Origin: JAGXIT01 sp964393815
GTDB taxonomy: Bacteria > Patescibacteriota > Saccharimonadia > Saccharimonadales > UBA4665
Length of the DNA: 9,963 nt
Direction: 5' to 3'
Assembly: GCA_964393815.1 (NCBI GenBank)
Contig: CAYMUP010000034.1
Span: 1-9,963 of the forward strand
Shown: positions 5,629 through 9,963 of the stretch, in pieces
How positions within the stretch are numbered: the first letter of the stretch is position 1
Layout of the letters: the number at the start of each line of letters is the position of its first letter
Notes under the pieces: generated by a model
Database searches by the model: none
Told to the model about the DNA's origin: nothing
Seen by the model: only the letters and a program-made list of their open reading frames with translations
Made by a program: the position numbers and the translations under genes

Positions 5629-6300
5629 ATGACTCAACAAGAGATACCCGATCCGAAAACGCTCTATGTCTTCCTTGATGAGTCGGGCAACTTAGACTTT
5701 AGCAATAACGGCACGAAAAATTATGTCCTTGCAGCAGTGGTGACGGAAAATCCACTTGCCACTTCGCAGGAGCTACAAGATCTAAAGTATGAACATCTAC
5801 GCGGTGATATCGACACAACTTATTTCCATGCTAGCGAAGACAAACAGGCCATACGCAACGATGTTATCGCACGTTTGCAGCGCATGTCGAATACCATCAA
5901 CGTCCACTATATACACGCTCAAAAGAACAAAACGCATCCAACACTGCAGAATACACCAGATTTTTATGGCAGATTAGGCACAACGCTCGTAAAGTTTATC
6001 GTCACCTGGAAGACCAGCAACTACGATGAAGTTGTCATTGTTTTTGACAAGGCACTGACCAACAAAGAGCAAAAAGCATTTCTGAGCCAGATCAAACCAG
6101 AGCTCAAGAAAATCGGTAAGCCGTACCATATCTATTTCCACCAAACGCTACTCGATTTCAACGGCCAGATCGCTGACTACTTCGCATGGGCAAAATATGT
6201 ATCGCTCGAGAGGAACGAACTGCGCCCGATTCAAGCACTCTCGAGCATCCCAATGACCCATTTCGACCTCTTCAAAAGAGGCACGAAACTTTGGTATTAA
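5629..6300 (+). CDS. DUF3800 domain protein
   Basis: The 223-aa protein carries the DUF3800 signatures: N-terminal YVFLDESGN (D17, E18) followed by NYVLAAVV, a central FHASEDKQAIRNDVI, VVIVFDKAL after a predicted strand, and a C-terminal QIADYFAWAKYVSLERNE. The conserved acidic residues suggest a metal-dependent nuclease-like fold, but no activity is established. DUF3800 genes often occur in accessory and defence-like neighbourhoods, which fits the position beside a transposase and a Replic_Relax gene. ATG 5629 is chosen over the upstream in-frame ATG 5596 because a consensus extended -10 lies at 5614-5622, inside the longer reading frame, and the extra residues look unlike the family. A structured minus-strand RNA ends 3 nt beyond its stop, so the 3' end faces a convergent transcript. 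Confidence 0.85.
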   Translation: MTQQEIPDPKTLYVFLDESGNLDFSNNGTKNYVLAAVVTENPLATSQELQDLKYEHLRGDIDTTYFHASEDKQAIRNDVIARLQRMSNTINVHYIHAQKNKTHPTLQNTPDFYGRLGTTLVKFIVTWKTSNYDEVVIVFDKALTNKEQKAFLSQIKPELKKIGKPYHIYFHQTLLDFNGQIADYFAWAKYVSLERNELRPIQALSSIPMTHFDLFKRGTKLWY

Positions 6301-6302
6301 CT

Positions 6303-6374
6303 AAAAATGACCCACCCGCCTATCTCCTTTCGGAGAAGAGCTTCGAGAGCTCTTATTGGCGGGTGGGAACCTTT
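6303..6374 (-). ncRNA. Predicted 72-nt structured small RNA (three-way junction)
   Basis: On the minus strand a perfect 10-bp stem CCCACCCGCC (6367-6358) / GGCGGGTGGG (6320-6311) closes two hairpins. One is AGAGCT (6353-6348) / AGCTCT (6342-6337) with loop CTCGA. The other is TCTCC (6336-6332) / GGAGA (6327-6323) closed by a GAAA tetraloop (6331-6328). UCA and five U follow the outer stem (6307-6303), as at a Rho-independent terminator. The GNRA loop and U-tract exist only on the minus strand, which fixes the orientation. A TTGACA-17-TATTAT promoter is placed to start transcription near 6374. It contains no plausible ORF. I do not recognise an RNA family. It could be a trans-acting sRNA, an antisense or insulating element for the convergent DUF3800 gene, or merely an elaborate terminator. 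Confidence 0.65.
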
Positions 6375-6380
6375 ACCTAA

Positions 6381-6409
6381 ATAATATAGTAGGATCCTAA
6401 GGCTGTCAA
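6381..6409 (-). promoter_or_regulatory. Consensus sigma70 promoter for the small RNA
   Basis: Minus strand TTGACA (6409-6404), 17-bp spacer, TATTAT (6386-6381). It begins about 38 bp beyond the T-tract of the operon terminator, where a fresh promoter would be needed. No protein gene lies downstream on this strand, only the structured RNA and then the antisense of DUF3800. Confidence 0.8.
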
Positions 6410-6446
6410 CAAAGCATAAGCAGATTATCTAAATTTTGACACAAAG

Positions 6447-6496
6447 AAAAAGGCGTACTGGCAATGTACGCTACAGCTGTAGCGTACATTGCCAGT
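6447..6496 (-). terminator. 40-bp perfect palindrome with T-tract, operon end
   Basis: Positions 6457-6476 and 6477-6496 are exact reverse complements with no spacer (centre CAG|CTG). On the minus strand the palindrome is followed 5 nt later by TTTTTCTTT (6451-6443) and lies 24 nt after the VOC stop, so it fits a terminator for the six-gene operon. The stem is longer than terminators need, and there is a short gap before the T-tract. Confidence 0.65.
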
Positions 6497-6520
6497 GGAG
6501 AGATGTCAATCGATTGCCTT

Positions 6521-6826
6521 TTACTCGACCCGATTCTTATTGTCGGTGATATCGTGCGGTTCAGTCACTCGAAAGTAATAGCCGAACGGATCTTCAAAAC
6601 GGAAGTCGCGTGATCCCCATGGTTGGAGTTTCAGTTCTTCAACGAGATTTGCGAACTGCTTTGTTGTTTCGTAATAGGTATCAATATCATCAACTGAATA
6701 GACAATCTCGACGCCATAGCCACGCTTGGTATCTTTCGGGAATCGGCTAAAATACGCTTGTTCGTAGACGTGCTCATTGCCAGGCCAAAAGTTGAGAATT
6801 GTACCGTGTCGCTCATCTAAAACCAC
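6521..6826 (-). pseudogene. VOC/glyoxalase-like protein lacking its N-terminal part
   Basis: The ORF (101 aa from GTG 6826) shows the second half of a small VOC-fold (glyoxalase/bleomycin-resistance) protein: VVLDERHGTILNFWP, a GYGVEIVYSVDDIDTYYETTKQ beta-alpha module, then PWGSRDFRFEDPFGYYFRVTEP, the typical C-terminal metal-site strand. Small VOC proteins are usually about 120-150 aa, so roughly 30-50 N-terminal residues, including the first beta-alpha-beta unit, are absent. Upstream in frame there is a stop after KADVV, and the sequence belongs to the methyltransferase gene, overlapping it by 10 nt. Either it is a decayed 5'-truncated gene fused behind the operon, or a half-size protein translated by coupling that could pair as a dimer. 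It is the last gene before the palindromic terminator. Confidence 0.6.
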
Positions 6827-7245
6827 GTCTGCTTTCTATACTCCGCATACTCTTTGCCGAACTTCTTGGCAAGCAATGAGTCTTCCTTGGTGATGCGGAA
6901 CCACTCAAGCAAAATGAGACCAACAACAGCTAATGCTAACAATGGATTACCAACGAATACACATACTCCGATGAGGGCTAAGATAGAAAAGCAGTACACA
7001 GGGTGGCGTAATTTGCTATATAAGCCAGTTGTTACGAGAAAGTTTGTTTTCGGAGCAATCGAAAACGCGTTGCCAAGCTGTACGCGAGCAATAATCCAGA
7101 ATACAAATGCTACGTTTGTAATTATTATCCCGACCCACTGATATATAGCCCCGTTAAATAGTGTTAAGAACAGAGCATCTGCCGCAATCCAGTAGATAAT
7201 CGGCATGATGAGCTTTATTTTCGTGCTTTTAGTCAGCCTTTGCAT
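6817..7245 (-). CDS. Isoprenylcysteine carboxyl methyltransferase (ICMT)-like membrane protein
   Basis: The 142-aa protein has four hydrophobic segments (about 12-30, 33-53, 84-98, 100-116) and the ICMT/PEMT-type C-terminal signature: GLYSKLRHPVYC (R80, H81, P82), then EWFRITKEDSLLAKKFGKEYAEYRKQTWF with E121 and the FG-x-EY-x-EY motif. Bacterial members are SAM-dependent methyltransferases or related membrane enzymes of mostly unknown substrate; prenylated-protein methylation is not expected here. Its ATG overlaps the upstream DUF5680 stop by 1 nt (TAATG), indicating translational coupling. Length and C-terminus look complete. Substrate unknown. Confidence 0.82.
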   Translation of the reverse strand: MQRLTKSTKIKLIMPIIYWIAADALFLTLFNGAIYQWVGIIITNVAFVFWIIARVQLGNAFSIAPKTNFLVTTGLYSKLRHPVYCFSILALIGVCVFVGNPLLALAVVGLILLEWFRITKEDSLLAKKFGKEYAEYRKQTWF

Positions 7246-7727
7246 TAGAACCCAACATCCCTAGCTTGATCAACAAGACCACCGTAGTAGGTAGCGGCGT
7301 AGATTTCTTTGCCATCCTCAAATATCTTTTCTTCACCAGAGTAGTTATCAACTTCACCAGTTGCGGTATTTTTGTAAGTCAGGTTGTCTTCTGTGTACTC
7401 TGCTGGCCCACGATATGGCTTGTCTTCTGGTGGGAATTGTAAAGATTTACGTAAAAAGTTGTAAACATCGTTAGCATCTAATGCGGTGTCGTACACACGA
7501 CCGTAGTAAACCATAATCCAAACGGCTTTATTCTTGTAATAAATAACTTCTTGTCCGCCATACGGTTCACCACCAAACCATTTATCTACCATTTTCCAGT
7601 CACCGTCCGTTTCAATTATTGTCCATGCACCGTCAGCTTCGTCCTTAGACACTTTGGCAGTACCAAAAGCGTGAGGGGCTTGGGCTCTTACAATGAAGGC
7701 TTTGAGTTGGTCGAGCACGAAGTCCAT
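7245..7727 (-). CDS. DUF5680 domain protein
   Basis: The 160-aa soluble protein matches DUF5680 by pattern: LKAFIVRAQAPHAFG at the N-terminus, then GDWKMVDKWFGGEPYGGQEVIYYKNKAVWIMVYYGRV, and a C-terminal GPAEYTEDNLTYKNTATGEVDNYSGEEKIF repeat-like strand segment rich in aromatic and acidic residues. The family has no known activity; some members are fused to XRE-type DNA-binding domains, which is not so here. The start ATG directly follows the SDR stop TAA with no gap, and its own stop overlaps the methyltransferase start. No SD is evident, so expression probably depends on coupling. Confidence 0.75.
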   Translation of the reverse strand: MDFVLDQLKAFIVRAQAPHAFGTAKVSKDEADGAWTIIETDGDWKMVDKWFGGEPYGGQEVIYYKNKAVWIMVYYGRVYDTALDANDVYNFLRKSLQFPPEDKPYRGPAEYTEDNLTYKNTATGEVDNYSGEEKIFEDGKEIYAATYYGGLVDQARDVGF

Positions 7728-8459
7728 TTACTGTACTTCTCTCGTAAACTTCGTCACCACCAATTTCTCGACTAACATATCGTCTGGCCGCGTTAGACAA
7801 AAGATCAATGCGTCTGCAACATCACTTGTCTGCATCATCCAAGGCTGGTTGTGTTGAATTTCAGTCGGATTACCTGCATTTTCATATAAGTTGCTCTCAA
7901 AACCGCCAGGGTATATACCGGTGACTTTTATACCTGTGCCCGCAAGCGAATCTTTGAGTGCTCGAGTAAAGCCAGCTAATGCCCACTTGCTTGCACCGTA
8001 CGTCTGCCAGAGGGTATTATCTCCGGCTGCAGAGTCATCGGTTCCAGATACAGAGATGACGTTAAGAATATGACCACTATCTTGTTTTCGCATAATTGGC
8101 TCGACGGCTTTAGTAAACTCAATATTGCCGTAGGCGTTCACCTCAAACACACGCTTACGCTGTTCTGGTTTCGTTTTCTCTAATTCTTCTTCCGTCCAGA
8201 CACCGGCGTTGTTAATGAGTATGTCAATTCTGCCAAAGTCAGACACAATACTGTTCACAGTACTAGCGACTTGGGTACTGTCACTGATATCGCAAACATA
8301 GTACTTGGTGTCGCTACTGATTTCTTGAGTAGTATTCGCTAGTTGATTTTCTTTGAGCCCTACAATGGCAACTTTTGCATTTAGCGCTGCTAGTTTTTGG
8401 GCGACTATCTTACCGAGGCCTTCGCCGCCGCCCGTGATGACTACGACTTTTTCATTCAT
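7728..8459 (-). CDS. Short-chain dehydrogenase/reductase (classical SDR)
   Basis: The 243-aa protein has all classical SDR motifs: cofactor loop TGGGEGLG (9-16), DI at the adenine pocket (57-58), NNAG (83-86), structural N108, catalytic Ser in ISVSG (S136 or S138), Y154 and K158 in YGASK, and YPGG after the active site. Length is normal. Gly at position 34, where NADP-specific members often have Arg, and no acidic residue there, leave cofactor choice open. Between Ser and Tyr there is a longer loop than in FabG-like enzymes. It would oxidise or reduce an alcohol/carbonyl with NAD(P)(H); the substrate cannot be read. The start overlaps the cupin stop by 1 nt (TAATG). Confidence 0.93.
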   Translation of the reverse strand: MNEKVVVITGGGEGLGKIVAQKLAALNAKVAIVGLKENQLANTTQEISSDTKYYVCDISDSTQVASTVNSIVSDFGRIDILINNAGVWTEEELEKTKPEQRKRVFEVNAYGNIEFTKAVEPIMRKQDSGHILNVISVSGTDDSAAGDNTLWQTYGASKWALAGFTRALKDSLAGTGIKVTGIYPGGFESNLYENAGNPTEIQHNQPWMMQTSDVADALIFCLTRPDDMLVEKLVVTKFTREVQ

Positions 8460-8779
8460 TAGTATTTCAACTCCACTTGAATAGTCTCGACCGTCGTATC
8501 ACCAGTGTTCTTAACAGCGTGCTGGCTATCGATAGTTGCCGAGGTAACTTGCTCGTTAGCCAGGTCAACACTCACAACGCCACCGTCTGGCTTAGTGAAC
8601 TCCAGTGTGCCACCAGCTAACACGTAGTTGATATTGTGCGGATGCCAGTGCATAGCAGCCGTTGCGCCTACTGGAACGGTTACTTTGAGTACGCGCATTT
8701 TGTCGTCTTCGTAAATAACAGTATGTAAGTCAGGCGCAATGTTTACAGCATCATCTTTGTGGTCATCTTGGAGGCTCAT
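8459..8779 (-). CDS. Single-domain cupin protein
   Basis: The 106-aa protein forms one cupin barrel. Motif 1 is G38-x5-H44-W-H46-P-H48-x7-G56, where the usual Glu is replaced by an Asn-rich stretch (NINYV). Motif 2 has H87 in SQHAVKNTGD. Three or four His could still bind a divalent metal. Small cupins of this type include isomerases, dioxygenases and binding proteins, so function is undetermined. Its ATG overlaps the hydrolase TGA by 4 nt (ATGA). It may work on the same metabolite as the neighbouring hydrolase and SDR, which is inference from the operon. Confidence 0.85.
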   Translation of the reverse strand: MSLQDDHKDDAVNIAPDLHTVIYEDDKMRVLKVTVPVGATAAMHWHPHNINYVLAGGTLEFTKPDGGVVSVDLANEQVTSATIDSQHAVKNTGDTTVETIQVELKY

Positions 8780-9321
8780 TTCACCAACCTTTCTAGTAAG
8801 GGGAATTTGGTATACATTTGGTTTTGACTTGTTGAGCCAAAGTGCCCATCATTCTTAATAATTTGAGTGCCGCCCAACTGGTCGAACATGATCCGGCCTT
8901 GTTCTGCATTACAGCCCCAGGGGTCATTAACTGAGTTAATGAATGTAATGTCTTTGACGTTGGGCTTAATCTTTTCCCAGTCGTAGCTATCTTGTAATAC
9001 GGGGTCTTTTTCTTCACCAGGCAAACGCATAGAATAGCCAGCCACGAGGATTGCTTGAGCTACTGGATATTTAATGTTCTCCAAAATACTAAGCAGCAAC
9101 GGACCACCCGCCGAATGACCAATGAGTATTGTGTCGCTATCAAAAGTATGGGCTGCCAGAACTTTGGGCAAGAATGTTGCGATAGGTTCGTGGTTAATAT
9201 CGGGGTAGTATGGTAGCTCGACCTCGTAGCCACGAGCTTTGAGTTGCCTACCAAGCCATTGGTACCAGTAGGTAGGGTCGTCGGGTTGGCAGTCGGTGCC
9301 GTGGAAGATGATTGCTTTCAT
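8776..9321 (-). CDS. RBBP9/YdeN-type serine hydrolase
   Basis: The 181-aa alpha/beta hydrolase belongs to the RBBP9/YdeN group: HGTDCQPDD oxyanion region near the N-terminus, nucleophile elbow GHSAGG (S70), acid D133 in VNDPWG and H160 in DGHFG, giving an intact Ser-Asp-His triad. The length suits this compact family, which lacks a lid domain. It is cytoplasmic; family members are poorly characterised serine hydrolases. It is the first gene of the minus-strand operon. TATAAT ends 6 nt before the ATG at 9321, so the operon mRNA is probably leaderless. It is divergent from the 70-aa gene. Confidence 0.9.
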   Translation of the reverse strand: MKAIIFHGTDCQPDDPTYWYQWLGRQLKARGYEVELPYYPDINHEPIATFLPKVLAAHTFDSDTILIGHSAGGPLLLSILENIKYPVAQAILVAGYSMRLPGEEKDPVLQDSYDWEKIKPNVKDITFINSVNDPWGCNAEQGRIMFDQLGGTQIIKNDGHFGSTSQNQMYTKFPLLERLVK

Positions 9322-9327
9322 AGCCTA

Positions 9328-9333
9328 ATTATA
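9328..9333 (-). promoter_or_regulatory. -10 of the six-gene operon, leaderless
   Basis: The minus strand reads TATAAT (9333-9328), then TAGGCT and the ATG at 9321. No SD can fit. A -35 would fall at about 9356-9351 and is poor; it overlaps the -10 of the divergent promoter at 9354-9359. Confidence 0.7.
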
Positions 9334-9353
9334 CAACAGTAACAGCGGTGCGG

Positions 9354-9359
9354 TATAAT
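9354..9359 (+). promoter_or_regulatory. -10 of the 70-aa protein gene, leaderless
   Basis: TATAAT at 9354-9359 is followed by 6 nt and the ATG at 9366. The -35 position (about 9331-9336) falls on the opposing operon -10, so the two promoters interlock and probably cannot be occupied together. Confidence 0.7.
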
Positions 9360-9365
9360 CAGACT

Positions 9366-9578
9366 ATGACTGACAAAAAGCCTAGTAAAGAAGAGATTGA
9401 AGCACTACAGGCTGATATTGAAGCGTATCAGGCAAAACCTGTACGCGAAAACGAGCGTCGCGTTAGGATTGGTGGCAGCTTTGAGGACGCTGTTAAAAAG
9501 CTGGCTAAAGCACCGCCAATTAGTAACAAAGAACTAAAAGAGTGGGCTAAGAAACAACGAGAAGACGATACTCAATAG
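9366..9578 (+). CDS. 70-aa charged protein of unknown function
   Basis: The protein is highly charged and mostly helical: KPSKEEIEALQADIEAYQAK, then ENERRVRIGGSFEDAVKKLAKAPP and a C-terminal KELKEWAKKQRED. The RIGGSFEDAVKKLAKAPP core, with a Pro-Pro break between two helices, looks like a small antitoxin or adaptor-type protein, but I recognise no family. ATG 9366 is chosen over the in-frame ATG 9348 because the TATAAT at 9354-9359 would lie inside the longer version and sits exactly 6 nt before 9366. The stop codon abuts that of the convergent minus-strand gene with no gap and no terminator, so the two transcripts probably overlap. Confidence 0.7.
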   Translation: MTDKKPSKEEIEALQADIEAYQAKPVRENERRVRIGGSFEDAVKKLAKAPPISNKELKEWAKKQREDDTQ

Positions 9579-9963
9579 TTAGGCTTCTCGTTTTGAAACA
9601 GCTTCACGAATAATCTCACAGATACGTAAACTCTGCGGGAACAGCAAGCCCGCCGATTCATCCGTAACAAAACTTTCAATTGTTTCGTTGCTTGAACTCG
9701 TAAGAGTGCCGAGTGTAGCTGCCATACTGTCGGCATCGATGCCTCGCGCTTGATTAACCGCAAGTGCAGCGAGCGTGTTAGCTACTACACCAATCGCATG
9801 GGCGCGTTCTTTTGTAGACAGCTCACCGAACTGACCAGCAAAAAAAATCGACGATACCGTCAACAAATTCTGGCCGAAACTCTTGCACATCAGGATCTTT
9901 ATCTGAAACCTCCAGGTCCCTTTGAAGTAGGACACTCTCCAAGAAAGGCGGGAGTGTATGAAG
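9579..9963 (-). pseudogene. Unknown protein, C-terminal part, frame broken at T8; continues past the window
   Basis: On the minus strand the frame entering at 9963 reads as plausible protein (PPFLESVLLQRDLEV, then PDVQEFRPEFVDGIVDFF) until the eight-T run complementary to 9840-9847, after which it hits a stop. Removing one T joins it to the frame AGQFGELSTKERAHAIGVV, continuing through ARGIDADSMAATLGTLTSS to a stop at 9581-9579. The joined product has at least 127 residues, is soluble and mainly helical, and I do not recognise it. A GTG at 9935 would give a 118-aa ORF in the second frame, but its first 30 residues look like out-of-frame translation. Causes could be homopolymer sequencing error, a real frameshift mutation, or transcriptional slippage at the T run restoring the frame. 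Confidence 0.6.

Noticed and set aside
6303..6374. Integron attC-like or IS-type recombination hairpin
   Set aside because: No paired core sites or integrase are present, and the promoter, tetraloop and U-tract favour an RNA product.
1..9963. CRISPR array or known complete defence system
   Set aside because: No regularly spaced repeats were seen, and DUF3800 alone is not a recognised complete system.

Overview
The window looks like chromosomal DNA of a Patescibacteria/CPR member, most likely Candidatus Saccharibacteria. This is inferred from gene style and content, not from a marker gene. Genes are short and tightly packed, and TGA serves as a stop codon (ends of the 4692-5552 and 8776-9321 genes), which argues against the UGA-recoded Gracilibacteria and Absconditabacteria. 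A large LCP (LytR-CpsA-Psr) protein implies a peptidoglycan wall. Several genes appear leaderless, with the start codon 6 nt after a -10 box.

Layout. 1-54: 5' part of a minus-strand tRNA-Met(CAU), preceded by a 260-nt spacer with two inverted repeats. 328-1149: a DUF817 membrane protein, convergent with 1252-2961, an LCP cell-wall ligase. 3037-3322 (minus): a complete small transcription unit with a near-consensus promoter, a leader hairpin, a perfect Shine-Dalgarno, a 31-codon ORF absent from long-ORF calls and a Rho-independent terminator. 3453-5552: an accessory island with an IS1595/ISXO2-type transposase, a 300-bp low-complexity spacer (polypyrimidine tract, then about 147 nt with only two cytosines) and a Replic_Relax-type plasmid/conjugation protein. 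5629-6300: a DUF3800 protein with its own leaderless promoter.

6303-6409 (minus) holds a probable unannotated small RNA: TTGACA-17-TATTAT promoter, three-way-junction fold with a GAAA tetraloop, and a U-tract. Next to it, a 40-bp perfect palindrome probably ends the six-gene minus-strand operon 9321 to 6521: serine hydrolase, cupin, SDR, DUF5680 protein, ICMT-like methyltransferase and a VOC fragment lacking its N-terminal part. All six genes abut or overlap, so they are probably translationally coupled. The operon promoter interlocks with a divergent leaderless promoter for a 70-aa charged protein (9366-9578). The right edge holds a minus-strand gene whose frame breaks at a T8 run.

The best candidates for something undescribed are the 31-aa peptide unit and the structured small RNA. 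The exact 6-nt spacing between -10 box and start codon at four genes is the most coherent general signal. No CRISPR array or complete known defence system is present.
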